A stretch of DNA of 64,000 bases, from NCBI RefSeq assembly GCF_963576675.1, contig NC_088910.1:22136531-22200530 (forward strand), read 5' to 3'. Below, in pieces: positions 34,660-47,592 of the stretch; within the stretch, counting starts at the first letter, position 1, and each line of letters opens with the position of its first letter. A model generated the notes under the pieces. That model was given only the letters and a program-made list of their open reading frames with translations. It was not told where the DNA came from and searched no databases. The position numbers and the translations under genes are program-made. Source of the DNA: Euphorbia lathyris (taxonomy: Eukaryota; Streptophyta; Magnoliopsida; Malpighiales; Euphorbiaceae).

Positions 34660-37600
34660 TTAATGAACCGGTAACTGGTAAAAATGTAGTACATCGGAAG
34701 AAATGAAACTCGGTAAAGAATTAAAGAATGTGGGACAAGTGGAGAAACGAGCTACCCTTGCTAATTCATGAGCCAACCCGTTAGCTTATCGCAAAATTCA
34801 AATGACTGAGTAAGTGTCATTTTTACTTAGTAGACCCCGACATTGAGCGATTAAGTCCCCGAACTCGGAATCGTCCGCAGTGTCTAACTTAATTGCATCA
34901 ACTACTTGTTTGGCGTCTGTTTCGAACGTCACCTGCTGATATTGAAGAATTTCCATCCATTGCAAAGCAGCTAAGAGTGCAGCGGCTTCACGTTCTTTAA
35001 CTAGCGGTGCACAGTTCAGCAGCTCGCTGCGACCACCCAAAAAATTGTTGTTCGCATCCCGAACAGCTGCTGCAATCCCTGTAGCTTCCAGTCCGTCAAA
35101 AGAAGCTGCATTGGTACAGCAAGAAACACGGTCGTGCTCCGGTTTGTGCCAATCCGTGCAAGCCCGCTGATCGCCAGGAATACAGCTTGTCCGCCGTCTG
35201 ATTTCCTGCACCCGTAACTAGTCCCTCCTTAAGTTGTCAGCTTCAATTGTTGTTTGCTCTGGGGATGTGACTTTCTGCTCCTATAATTTTCTATTCCTGG
35301 CCTGCCACATCGACCAGAGCCTTGTCATGAAATTCTCAACAGCTTCCGCCTGAAAATGCTTTACTAATCTGCAAAACCAATTAGATATGTTAGACGAAGT
35401 GTTAGCCGTTGACGTGATCAGCTCCAACCAGCCCGCCATCCGCCATACTAATTTTTCCCCGCTACATTCCAGTAACAGATGCCACTTATCCTCCCAAGCG
35501 GCATTACACATAACACAGTTCGTAACAACTAGTAATCCCCTCTTTTGCAGATTTACTCTTGTTGGCAGATAGCCTCTGACCAACTGCCAAGCAAAGTATT
35601 TAACCTTGTGAGGTACATTGGCAGCCCACAACGCTTTCCACTCGCCTTCAACATGATGGAGCTCACCTCCTTCCATGCCCACAGCTAGGTGGTAAGCGCT
35701 CTTGACAGTATATCTCCTTGACGGATGAGCCTGCCACACAATACTGTTAATTTGATTACCCAATCTAGGAGGTAACTTCTTCATTTCATGGATATCTCTA
35801 GCGCTAAACAATTCCTCTAGGAGCTTGACATCCCATTCCTTAGAGTTAGGAATGAAGAGGTCACAAACCTTCACGTTTTCAAGGCCTGGAATCGGCGCAG
35901 TCTGTAACTGTCTGTCACTATCATCTCTCAACCAGCTGTTGTTCCATACATTGACCTGAGACCCGTCTCCAATTTTCCATCTAACACCTCTTTTAATAAC
36001 AAGCTTCGAGCTCCATATACTTCGCCAAATGAAACTGGGTGAATGCCCTAAGTCGGCTCCCAAAAAATCCCCTCTAGGGTAGTATTTAGCTTTGTAGATT
36101 CTACTTACCAGTGACGAAGGATTAGAGAACATGCGCCATCCCTATTTACCAAGCATAGCCAGATTAAAAGCAGTGAAATTTCGAAAACTGATATCTCCAA
36201 AAATTTTAGGGGCGCATAGACGCTCCCACGCCATCCAATTAAAGCTTCTCCCTCCCGACTTCTTATTCCCCCACTAGAAGGAGTTCAGCATCCTCTGCAA
36301 CTCCTCAGCTGTTGAAACTGGCAACAGAAAAACACTCATAAAGTAGATAGGAATAGCCCGACTTACTGCCTTGATTAGAGTGGCCTTACCCGCTTTCGAT
36401 ATGCCTCTCCCCTGCCATCTTTGTAAACGGTGCCATAGCCTATCTCTAAAATGAGCAAAAATAGCTTTCTTCGTCCTCCGAACCAGCGACGGTAAGCCCA
36501 AATACTTGCCAGTATTCAACGGCTTACTTACCCCTAAGATACTCGAAATCCCCTGCGCCATACCAAATTGCCACATTCCGACTGAACATAATTCCTGATT
36601 TGTCGAAATTGATAGCCTGACCAGACGCCTTTTCATAAGTGAGTAACAATTCCTTCAGTGCCCTCGCCTCTGCGATCGATGCTTGACAAAATAAGAAGGC
36701 GTCATCAGCGAATAACAAGTGTGACACAGAGGGAGCTCTTCTACTAACTTGACACCCATGTATAATCCCCTACTCTCAGCTTGATGTAATAATGCAGCCA
36801 GCCCCTCCACGCAGAAAATAAAGAGATATGGGGAAAGGGGATCCTCTTGTCTCAGGCCTCTCTTTGGTATAACTGGACCGAACAAATTATCGTTAATTTT
36901 GATCTGATATTCGATAGAGGAAACACACATCATAATCAATCTGACCCACCTGCTATCAAATCCCAGCCTAAGCATCACAGCTTGAAGGTAATTCCAATCC
37001 ACCTTGTCATAGGCCTTGCTCATATCAACCTTCAGAGCAACATTACCAATTTTCCTTGCACAATTACTGTTTATGTTGTGGATCAATTCAAACGCAATTA
37101 GAACATTATCCTGAATCGACCTTCCTTTCACAAAAGCTGATTGAGGTTCAGATATAATAGACGAAAGAATGGGTTTCAACCTGTTAGCCAGAACTTTAGA
37201 GATGATCTTATACGGTACGTTACAGAGAGCAATTGGTCTCAATTCCGTCATATCACCAGGATTCTCGCATTTTGGGATCAATGTGATAATTGTGTTATTT
37301 AAACCAGATGGCAGCGTACCTCTTTCAAGCCAAGTAGTCACTGCGCTAAAAATCTCCTCTCCAATTAGCTCCCAAAAAAGGTTGGTAAAAGCCCGGGTTG
37401 AACCCATCAGGTCCCGGTGCTTTCTCTAGGTGCATTTCAAATAGGGCTTTGCGAAACTCGTCTTTGGTGAAAGATTGAAGTAGTCTTCTGTTCATGTCAT
37501 CATCCACCCTACCCTGAATACAATTCACCACCTCATTCCAATTACTGTTACTTTCTGAGAAAAGTGAACCAAAATAACCCACTGCTACTTCCCCTACGTC

Positions 37601-38749
37601 TCTCGTCTGATCCACCCACTCCCCTTGTCCGTTTTTGAGTTTGCTGATTTGGTTATGTTTTCTCCTCCCGTTGGCGAACGAGTGATAAAATCTAGTATTG
37701 CTATCTCCTTCTTGTAACCACAGAACTTTTGATCTTTGTCGCCAATGGTCCTCTTCCTGAAGTAGTGATTTGACCAGTTCTGACCTTGTAGCTTCATTCA
37801 AATTTGCGTTTCCAGCTCCCGGTTTATCCCTCAGAATCTCTAATCTGACTTGAAGTTCTTTTATTGATCTCCTGTTCTCCAAACGCTTCATACGTCCCCA
37901 CTGATTTAAATCCGCGGCCAGTAGCTGTAACTTGTCAGTAACAGGACCTGAATCTTGCCTCCCCCACATCGCTTCCACCACCTCCCTGAACTCGTCTTCC
38001 CTCAACCATTTATGCTCAAAACGAAAATGTCGTAGCCCCTGCGGAGCTGCATTATCAGTAATCGGAATAATTGGAGAATGATCAGATGAAGGAGCAATCG
38101 TATTTATACTGCAGACATTAGGAAAAAGCGTAGCCCACTGATCATTACACATACAACGGTCTAACTTCTCATGTACCTCATTTGATTTGCCCATGTGTCT
38201 GATCCGTGTGTATGGATGCCCCATTAAAGGAATATCCTGAAGACCGCACTCTGACAGAGTATCCCTGAAACCCTTATAGCACCACTCGGGATGATCAGAC
38301 ACCCCTCTTTTATCACTGTGAAACATTAGATCATTAAAATCGCCAAGAATAGCCCAAAAGAGAGGAGAGGTGGCGGCAAAGTTTCTAAAAATATTCCAAG
38401 AAACCTTTCGTCTAGCTCTCTCCGGACACCCATAAAAGTCGGTCAAACGCCAATCTCCATTCTTAAGATCATGAATCTGAACGTCAATGTGATTAATGGA
38501 GAAAGTGAAGAAAGTACAGTCAGAGCTTCTCTTTCAGAGGATACAAATCCCTCCACTTCTACAGACGCAATCCACAGTAAAACACCCATCAAAACCAATC
38601 TTATTCCAATTTACTTCAATACGGGACTTACTAATCAGTGTTTCATACAAAAACGCCACATCGGGCCTATGAGCTCTGAGCAGCTCAGCAAGAATAGGAA
38701 CTTCTTTGGCGTTGCCCAGGCCTCGACAGTTCTAGCTTAACACTTTCAT
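34660..38749 (-). pseudogene. LINE ORF2 (endonuclease, reverse transcriptase, RNase H), broken
   Basis: The ATG at 38749 is followed at codon 6 by TAG (38732-38734), where the family has the Trp of WNCRGLGN. The endonuclease is recognisable (ILGDFND, SDHSPI; 38446-38050). Reverse transcriptase follows (LIPKCENPGDMTELRPIALC, VDMSKAYDKVDW, LLFADDAFLF with the catalytic FADD; about 37400-36600). A zinc-binding zf-RVT domain (VKYFAWQLVRGYLPTRVNLQ, CVMCNAAWEDKWHLLLEC; 35700-35450) and RNase H (FETDAKQVVDA, ANGLAHELARVARF; 35200-34660) close it. Further stops occur at 36142-36144 and 34786-34788, and frames change near 36650 and 35250. GLRQGDPLSP reads GLRQEDPLSP here. Confidence 0.9.
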
Positions 38750-39914
38750 GACGAGTGGCAGACGCTAGCATCCGCCAATAGGGATTTTTGCTTATTGATA
38801 CCTTGCATAATGTTAGGGTTGAGTTGCTCTTGGCTCACACTAGCTTTAGCCTTATTCTTCCCCTCCTTTTTACTCAACTGATCGACATCCATAGCCTGTA
38901 GTGAAACGGACTTGATTAGATCATCCGACCTGACTGTCTCCGGAGCTTCTCCACTTCTTCGGCGCTTTCTCTCCTCGGCGACCTCCAACCCCACTTCTGG
39001 TTGTTTCTCTTGCGGATCAGAACCCGCTGCGGCTCCCTACTCGAATATACTTATGCCAAAATTCCTGGCCAATTGATGAAGATGTTGCCGCGTCCCTCTG
39101 ATTGTTAAGATCACTTTCTTTCGACCCACTAGCCTACTTTGTGCTGCTACTCATGCTTGGGATCGTTTCCTCGCGCAGCCACTTCTCCCCTCCAAGCAGA
39201 TTAGCTCGTCTTGCCGGGGCCCTAAGAGAAGCATCCCAAGGCCTCACAATTTCCTCTTTTGTGCTCTGGAAAAACAAATCACAATGTGTGTCAATATGCC
39301 CAATAAGCCCGCATATGAAACAGAAAGTAGGTAATTTCTCCTATCTGAATTTGGCTGTCAACCACTCCGACCCGGCTCTTCTAACCTTCTTCTCACTTTT
39401 CAGGGGTACCCGTATATCCACACGGACTCTCATACGAAGATAACTCAATTCATGTGCCCATTTGCTTTTCTCATCAAAACCAACAAACTCCCCCACAAAA
39501 TTGCCTAAAGCTTTAACAACCACTTCTGTAAACAGACCCGGATTGAGCCCATACACCTGCACCCAGAAGCTCACATGAGTCAATTGAGCGTTAATTGGTT
39601 GCTCTCCCTCTTTCATCGATCCGTAGGTGATTATCGAACGTCCAGGGACCATTATCAAATACCCACTTCAAATCAAATTGGTGGAAAAAGCGGAATAACA
39701 GTAGCTTACCTCCTAATTCTGAAATGGCGAGCCCCTTCCCCGGCCTCCAAATGTTGGCCATCCGGTGTTTAAACACCTCAAAATTGAAATTGCGGTCGGT
39801 CAATAGAGAACCCACTAAACAGAGTTTATAATCGATCGCCGCCGACCCCTCCACCTCAGACCCGAACTCGAACCCATCATCGACTATGGTTCATTGCTGG
39901 AATTGTTCGTCCAT
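38746..39914 (-). pseudogene. LINE ORF1 (DUF4283 / zinc knuckle), broken
   Basis: From the ATG at 39914 (MDEQFQQ) the frame meets TGA at 39891-39893. It then continues with a DUF4283 domain (KLCLVGSLLTDRNFNFEVFK, GPWTFDNH), changes frame near 39600-39650, goes on with HVSFWVQVYGLNPGLF and VDIRVPLKS, has a TAG, then the CX2CX4HX4C knuckle CFICGLIGHIDTHC near 39300. A further TAG near 39139 precedes a basic tail that ends at 38746. The stop overlaps the ORF2 ATG (ATGA), as in the LINE at 1-1497. Confidence 0.85.
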
Positions 39915-40128
39915 AAGAAATTCTCAAGGAACCGCAGTACTCGCAACGGAACAGAACGGAGGCACAACTCGGCAAAGTATCTCGAAATTGGAATCACCTC
40001 CGCCGGAACCCTAATCGGCGCACACAGAAAGTGCAGAAACGCAGGAAACAAGGACTTAACACTCTCAACAGGAGTAGGACTCACGAACTCTCAACAGGAG
40101 TAGAACTCACGAACTCGACACATAATAT

Positions 40129-40979
40129 TTAAGAACCTTTTAACCCACTTATATCATATTGAACTTGTGTAATATATTCACTATTACTTTAATATGGAAA
40201 ATTCAAATTATGTTCGATGGTTCAATGGTGATAATTATAATTTTAGGCTAGGGTTTTACTCTCCTCAGATTTTTTAATTTTTTTATACTTTTAGGCTAAG
40301 GTTTTACTCTCCTTAGATTGGCACCACGGCTTTTAAAAAGAAAGAAAAAGAACAATTCAATAACAACAGAAATGGGCCCTTAATCCATCATTCTATCATT
40401 ATTCCCTCATGTTCCAGTGGTATAAGGGAGGACTCGTGCAAACTTTTGAACCCTTTAGATTACTCCGGGACTAATACTTCCGACCAATGAAAATCGTTTT
40501 GAATACCACTACATACACATGGACAGAAAAAAAGTACCCTAAAATTTTCCCACTTTGAAACCTTTTCCTCGGGTTTTATGTTCAGCTTAAGTTTGAAAGA
40601 AAACTCAGATCAGTCCCATAGCTATCACATCAGGAAATAAAAATCAAATAACATTCTAATATTATCATCACCACTTTCAAATGAAATAATGGACAAGGAT
40701 AAGCTCATTGAAGAATCACTTGTTTTACTGCCCAATGAAAAATAATCAAGATCTGTAGTTTTCTTTAGCAAAAAAAAAAGCAGGAAGCACAACTGATAAA
40801 AACAACTTTTAACTTCCGCTGTGTCAGGATTATTCATCAAATGGTTCTTGCTGGTCTCATCAAAATCTATGAATCTAGTAAACAGAAATTACAAGAGAAG
40901 AACAAATAATAAACTAAGAACACAGAGAAAGATTCAACTCTGAATCTCAATGTTCCTCAGAATAAGTGTCCATGCCAAC
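40129..40979. other. Intergenic between LINE and NDUFA5
   Basis: AT-rich, no gene recognised. The part nearest 40980 is expected to hold the NDUFA5 3' UTR. Confidence 0.5.
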
Positions 40980-43237
40980 CTACTCCTTTAACTCAGACTG
41001 ACCTGAGGTGACTGCAGCTGCACCATTCTTGGATTGCAACGCCTCGATCGTCTTATAGAACTCCTCGGGAAGAGGACCAGGTCGATGCAGAGGAACATGC
41101 TTTGGAACTGGAGCATCATTTTCTATAACTTCACATTCATAGTCATCAGGAACACCCCAAGGATCCCACTCTGCAGCATAGAACAATTCAAATATAAATA
41201 ATATCAAAGACCCACAATGAATACATCATATACAACATAAAGTGTTATAAATAACTCATAAATGAGTTGATGCCAAGAGAACCAATAATAAATGAACTCA
41301 TATTTAATGCAAGTGTTGAAAGAAGAAACTCATTAACATTGGTTCCAGAGGTGAACACTGAGAATGAACATATGTTCTAATTATGATACCTAATATGACA
41401 ATGTAGATTAACTAATTCGAATAGCTTGATGGCAGCTTATACCTGTGATAGCTTTCATTCACTATCCCTCTTTTTTTTTTTTTTATGGCAACAATCAAGA
41501 CTTTTGCGCTATCTATTTCAATTTCACTACAGAATGGGATTTACTTCCACCACCCAAGGATGGTTAACAATAAAGTAATCGTTTCTGCATTCAAAATAAA
41601 TTAACTCTTCTAAATTTCAACATCAAGCAATAAATTTAACAACGCTAAATTCAAAGCCAGAATGAGCAGATATAATCTGACAGGTAAACACCCAATGGTG
41701 TTATTATAGTTAAACAAAAATTAAACTGATTCTTTCCACAGCAACTGGATCTAAGATTCTAGGTGCATTAATAGGCGAGTCATATTACTCCAAGCTAAGC
41801 ACTTAGATGGGGAATTGAATTTAAACGATAACTGACATTTCGGGACAGAAAATAAACATCAACCCTTTATCACACCAAGCAAATGTAAGGACATGATCTG
41901 CGTAGTAAAAAATAGTAGGCCTAACAACAAAGAAATTCAAGATATTTCCTCCAACAAGCATATGATGAGTTCATCTCAGTACTCTTCTTCAATCATCCTT
42001 AACTAGGTAAGCAAGCAATCCCCAATGTCCAAGGAAAAAGGTAACGAATGGTAAAAACATACTGTTATGGCCAGAAGTCAACGACTGAGTTACAGGACGA
42101 TTGGTAATTAAATTCTGATCTAATACTGTAATACAGATCCTGTTCTGATTTCCTGCCTTGAGAACCTGTGGTTGCTAATTAGCTAGAGGCTCATTTAGAG
42201 GGAACCTCAGATATCTGAAACTATTTGGGGAAAAGGAACTTAATCTATTCCTACGAATTCCATTACACAAAAAATAACTGGCTATAAGACACTTAACTGC
42301 CGTTAACTGACACAACAAGGCAGCAGGCAGTTATAACAAGCCACTCGCCAAACCAAACAACATACACACATAACAGCAACACAAAGCACACACACCAAAA
42401 CACAATTAATTACTGAACATCCCTAAACCCAGGCTGCTTCTTGCGGACATGGCGAATTACACTTTCCCTACTAATTAAGGCCTACTCACCTAGGCATACG
42501 CATTATTGGAAAGGGGGAAGAGTCTGTGTGTTTTGAAAGGTCTGGATATCCATTATTTTTCTTTTCAATTTGGTTGGGTGTTCAAATGTCTGGTTTTCAA
42601 CCCATGACAGCTATATACTCTATTTGTTCATGGTACCAATTGCGCCAAGGGTCAATTGATTCTGCTACAATGTGAATACAAACTTGATCAACAACGTCTC
42701 TAAATTCTGAACCAAATCGTGAGCAATTGAAATAGTAATAACAATGTGAATAGAAAATTTGCATAAGGAAGTCTCTAATTCAAGTTTTCTGAACCAATCT
42801 TGAACAATTGAAGACCAAATTAACAAACTCTTTTTGTGTTTAAATTCCAGGCAGAATTTTTCACTGAGTTCTTCCAACAAATCAATAGGCAGAAACAATC
42901 AGAACTAAAAAAAAAAGTACGAACCGATCATTTTCTCAATGAGTTTTATCTCGTCTTGAGCCTCCTCGATGAGTTCCTCAACCTGGCCGCAACCTAACTT
43001 TTTCTCGATCATTTCCCAATCCTCTTCCTCTTGGCATACTTTGAGTCTATGCTTAGTGAAGCTCTCCACCGCCTTACGATAACCTTCGTCCTCAGGGACC
43101 GCCTGAATGTCCTTTAGGGTTTTGTTGTAAAGATTGATCAACACCTCTCTAGCATTGGGGACGACATCTAGACCCACAATCCCTGTCGTCTCCTTTAACC
43201 TGGCCATCAATGGCCGTGCGATCACCCGCAGGAACAT
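40980..43237 (-). CDS. NDUFA5: NADH dehydrogenase [ubiquinone] 1 alpha subcomplex subunit 5 (complex I)
   Basis: Two exons, 42925-43237 and 40980-41170, encode 167 residues. The accessory subunit sits on the peripheral arm of mitochondrial complex I. The start at 43237 (MFLRVIARPLMARLKETTG) matches the plant family; the in-frame ATG farther upstream would add residues not seen in homologues. Diagnostic stretches are GLDVVPNAREVLINLY, IQAVPEDEGYRKAVESFT, KKLGCGQVEELIEEAQDE and, after the intron, EWDPWGVPDDYECEVIENDA and HRPGPLPEEFYKTIEAL. The 1754-bp intron has a weak donor (ATCG|GTTCGT) but a good acceptor (GCTGCAG). A short basic N-terminus suits import. Intact. Confidence 0.95.
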
Positions 43238-43410
43238 CGTTAATCTTTCTGCCGGTGAAACTCTGGATAGCTCACCCTTCGATCTCTTCCACTCTGCACC
43301 TAATTCAGTGCTGTGATCTCCTTCAGTCTTCAGCAAATGGGTCTGGAATTACAATAATACACTGCTTAAATCTGAACCGTCCAGAGGTCCTATAGATCAA
43401 CGATGAGGAT

Positions 43411-43493
43411 CTATATACAAACTCTTGTGGACTAAATGATAGGCCCATGGGCTTAGAATCAGTTTAGCCCATTAAGTTTATTTACGGTGGGCT
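43411..43493 (-). promoter_or_regulatory. NDUFA5 promoter: TATA box and four site II (TGGGCY) motifs
   Basis: TATATAG lies at 43411-43417 (minus), about 175 bp upstream of the ATG. Four TGGGCC/T motifs lie behind it at 43442-43447 (minus), 43448-43453 (plus), 43466-43471 (minus) and 43488-43493 (plus). Site II elements are TCP-factor targets enriched in promoters of nuclear genes for mitochondrial respiration, which fits the product. Confidence 0.65.
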
Positions 43494-43639
43494 TGGACTA
43501 ATCAAGAGCATAAGCTCCAGCTAGATATTAAGAAATCAATATTAATGGTTTATAACTGAATTATTTATTAATAAGCTTAGCCTATACATACATGAAGTTT
43601 ATTCCTTACTACTTTCATATCATACTTACAATTTTATTA

Positions 43640-45640
43640 CTCAATGAAATATATATTAAAAAAAATGTTCTCTCTAACTTTAAAATTAAAGTATTTCCCA
43701 ATTTTTTCAAATTGCATCTTACAATGTAACTTCGTTAGCCTTAGCTTAAAAGGTTTTAATGTTTTTTTTAGGTATAATAATTTTTGTTTTTTTATTTTTA
43801 TTTTTCTTACCATGGCTCAACATGTTTGATCATTCTCAAGTTTTTTCTTTGTTTGAACAATCTATACATACTATTTTAAAATAAACGACATTGTATAGTT
43901 TGAAGTTAAAATCATGATTCCAACTTTTATGTCCCTCAACTCGATTTCGATCCAGAATCTCCCTTGATCACTCTTCTCCATTATCTCATTCAACGTCGTG
44001 ATTTCACCGCTCGCATGTACCTTTACCCTTTGATTTTCTTATGCATTTCCATTCTTTGGATCCCAGTTCACCGTCCTAGATATTCTTCTAGTTTGTTGGT
44101 TATTTTGAAATCGTCCGTTGCTCCCCGGACATCTAGTCGGTCATTTCTCTTACATATAGTTTCTTCTGATCTCTTACCAACGATGTGTTGCAATACATTT
44201 TATAGGTACCGCTCATTTATTGATTTTGTTTTTTTCTTCCGTTTGTTCTTTGATTTAGTAATATATATAATCTTACTGTGTAGATCCCACGGCCTAAACA
44301 ATCAGAAAATGTGTTCTGAGTATATTTGTTTTATACTGTACAATTGTTTCTGAATACGGATCTTACCTGTTTGCGATGTGAAATAATATGTTTATTATTG
44401 ATTCTAATTTATCGCTAGCGATATGATGTAGTATGCTTATAGGTGTCGTCAGTTTATTGTTTTTCTCTTTTCTTTTCTTTTTTCTATGTTTTGTTTTACC
44501 GATGTATTTAAAAATAAAAATTTGTAGATTTGGTGACCCAAACAAACGGGAGATGTATTCCTAGTACATCCTTTTTTTACTATGCAGTTGTTTTTGGACA
44601 CCGAACTATCTCGTCTGCGATGTGAAACAATATACTTATAGGTACTGTTTACTTTTTTTTTTCTTTCCCATCCCATTGATCGCATTGATATTTTATTTGG
44701 TTGTGTTGTAATACATGATCGCTTTGAACAGTAATTTGAAGGAAAACAATGAAACATTTAAACCAAATCAAAATTATTATTCTAGGATGTCCCTCAATTT
44801 CTCAAAGATTTATCTTTCATTTATTGTGTAGTTATAATTAAGGTGTGGTAAATGGAAAAATGCATTTTTTTCATGTTTATCGTGCTTTGTAGTTTGAGAA
44901 ATAGAATGCCGTTGTTCATGTATGTATGTGTACATGCGGTGTTGAAAAAAAAGCATTATGTACAATTCACATTTCAATTTGGAAAATAGTATGTTCATGG
45001 AATGTATGTACACTCTACACTTTGGAAATCTTAGTTTCTAGACCGTGATGAAGTTGTACGCTTTTAGCGTTTCGTGGTGAGATGTTTATGATATTTTCCA
45101 AATTGTGATGAAGCGGTAACACTTTTGACATTTGGCATTTCAAATTTTTTATCTAGATATTTTTATTGTGCATCTCTATCCTTTTAGCGTATTTATATAT
45201 CTGTAAAACTATGGAATATGTTGTTTTGACCATCATCTTTATAGTGAGATTTTTCATACCCAACTCCAACCCATGTTGAGACTGTTTTACATTATTGGAG
45301 TATTTCTTGATCTCCGGGCCATACCACAACTTGATTAGAAATGTTGCAGAATTTCCTTTCTGAGCCACTTGTGTTCCTCAATACCCCACTTAGTCAAGGT
45401 AATCCAACATTAAGGTACCATTTTTGCATCTTACAGGAAAGATAGATTATGTCTTAAGATTATTAGCAATAATATCACATCCAGAGAGAAAACGGACATA
45501 ATAAAAGTACATAACCAATCATATTAATAAACTGAAATTACAAAATAACTTTCAACCTTCGTAAGAACAAAGAAGAGCAGTAGAAAAATCAGTTTCAAAA
45601 TTAAAATCGATTATAACTGTTGAGAATTAAAAATAAAATA
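43640..45640. other. Intergenic AT-rich DNA with a degenerate repeat of about 220 bp
   Basis: Three loosely similar units begin near 44175, 44405 and 44615. Each has a GCGATGTGAAA-like block, a GCTTATAGGT-like block and a T-rich tract. ORFs here (for example 43964-44353) are low-complexity and unsupported. Confidence 0.35.
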
Positions 45641-45814
45641 TGGATCAAACAAAAGGAGGATGGCCTAAGAGGGCCCATTTCGGTCCCGCATTTTTGTCGC
45701 TCGCGACATACGGGTGCGTCCCAAATCAATTGGGATTGGATTTGCACTTCCTACACGTGAAATGACCTTCTGGTTGGTTATTACTTAGCACCTTATAAAA
45801 TGGCTTTGCTTAGT

Positions 45815-45995
45815 CTTGATCACATGCACCTTAATGAGCATGTAGAATTTGCTCATTCACCATTAGATCTAGGCTTATTAGAATCCTAAGGTGGAGATTC
45901 AAAGCATCCTGAGCCTTACATTTAATAAACCTATATCTAACGGTGAATAAGCAAATTCACTTGCAAATTAAGGTGCATGTGAACATTCGTGTGGC
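45815..45995. repeat. Palindromic MITE-like element
   Basis: Inverted pair CACATGCACCTTAAT (left, about 45820) and ATTAAGGTGCATGTG (right, about 45967), continued inward by TTCACCATTAGAT and TCTAACGGTGAA. Non-coding. Confidence 0.65.
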
Positions 45996-46992
45996 TTTGT
46001 ATATCAACTATAGAAACTCCTTTCAAAGAGGCCATGTGAGACAAACACTATTATTTCTCAACAAAACCATTACATATGTCTTACTTTTGAGTATCAATTT
46101 TTTATTCATTATTTCTTTATTTTAACCTTATAATATTACCGTTAAAAAAATATTATAAAATATAAAACTTAATAATATTATTAAAAACTTGAGCCATGCA
46201 ATTTATATTTAAACCTCAAAATAATAAATCATCACAATTTAAAAATTCAAATTTCCAACAAAATATTGAAGGAATAAATGAAGGCCAGCTAGCTTAATAT
46301 GTATTGAAATCTTATTTTTTAGAAAATGAAAGCAACTACATTATTACTTATACTGATAGAGTCAAACATTTAAACATTGACCAATATGTGTATAAATTGA
46401 TGAGTCAACTATGTCAAAGTTTTCTCATTGTTAATGAGAGTTGGTTCCAGTATTAAAAATTAATATCCTAATTGTCAGGTTTAATATTCAATTTTTTTCA
46501 CTCTATCAATTCCTATAAACCTTATACATCCATGTATCTAATCTATTCTGACTTTGAAAGTAAATAAACCTACCGCTACCTAAAATAATAGAACTGTGGG
46601 ATTTCCGGATATTGTTTTAATGTCGTTTTCTTCCTGCATTGGAATTGATTCCTAAGTAAACTCCAACGACCAAGTCAATATAGAGAAGATAAAATGGAGA
46701 TAAATATCTAATGATCAATGAGTTAAAAAGAATAAGAAATTACATCAAAAAATTAGATTTTAATTTTTATTTACAATTATCAAAATTATTTTTATGTATT
46801 TAGACATTATATGATTTTAAAATATCATAACTTTATTTTTGTTTTTGTCAAATTTTTAGTTAGTGGTATGAGACACTTGTAAATAATTTGTTAATCCTGA
46901 CAATAGTATAATTTACCCTAAAAAAAAAGTAATCATTTGATCAAATGGGCCTGATTTTGTTGGGCTTATCTTTTGAATGGGTTTGGATATAA

Positions 46993-47592
46993 AATTGGGA
47001 AAATTACACAGAAATTTATCTTTTAAAAACTATTTATAACTATGTAAGTCATAATTTTGGATTATATCAAACTAATAAAATTAGTACTTTTAATATATTT
47101 TAAGGATTAGAAATTTTAAATTAGAAGTCTAAAATATATTTTTTAGAGTTTATGATTTATGAATTAGAGCCTAGAAAATTTAAATTATGGTGTAAACATA
47201 ATATATAGAGGATAATGGCATATTAAAGTTTGTATTTGACCTATAGAATTCTCTAAGTTAGTTGTTCTGCAAATCCATATCTCTCATCACAAGGTTTAAT
47301 AATTGGGTCTACATGAATATCATAATTAACAATAAAATTATAACTAAATCAGATTAGCAAACTTAATTCTAAATATGTCATTATTATTATATAAAATATG
47401 ATTTTACATCCTAATTTAAAATTCCAAACTCCAATTTATAAATCATAAACCCTAGATAATATATTCTAGACCATTAATTTATAAACTATATTTTTTAAAA
47501 TTAATTAAAAGTAATAATTTTATTAGGTTGAAATAATTTCATAACTTATATAGATAGTTTCCAAAATGAACTTCTATGTAAATTTTCCTTAA
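46993..47592. repeat. Foldback element of about 600 bp
   Basis: Ends GGGAAAATTACACAGAAATT and, reverse-complemented, GGAAAATTTACATAGAAGTT. Arms of about 200 bp (46993-47200 and 47395-47592) match in inverted orientation, including ACTAATAAAATTA and TTTATGATTTATGAATTAGA-like blocks. The central 190 bp is unrelated. No clear target duplication. Confidence 0.65.

Larger units (their letters stand above)
34630..40116 (-). mobile_element. Full-length L1-type LINE, inactivated
   Basis: About 5.5 kb on the minus strand. It has a 5' leader with a 26-bp tandem duplication (40061-40112), ORF1, ORF2 with endonuclease, reverse transcriptase, zinc-binding domain and RNase H, and an A8 tail (complement of 34631-34638). 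Flanks GACATATAATAT (34618-34629) and GACACATAATAT (40117-40128) form a 12-bp target duplication with one mismatch. Several nonsense codons and frame changes disable both ORFs. Confidence 0.92.

Noticed and set aside
35387..37429. Several plus-strand ORFs of 60-90 codons
   Set aside because: Antisense shadows of the LINE ORF2 reading frame.
40400..40480. tRNA-like stretch with CCAGTGGTA
   Set aside because: No matching B box or cloverleaf; judged chance.
43964..44353. 129-codon plus-strand ORF
   Set aside because: Hydrophobic low-complexity composition, overlaps the degenerate repeats, no homology recognised.
45650..45800. A-box-like TGGCCTAAGAGG and a TGTCGCTCGCGACA hairpin, suggesting a SINE or tRNA-derived element
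   Set aside because: No acceptable B box at the right distance, no tail and no target duplication.
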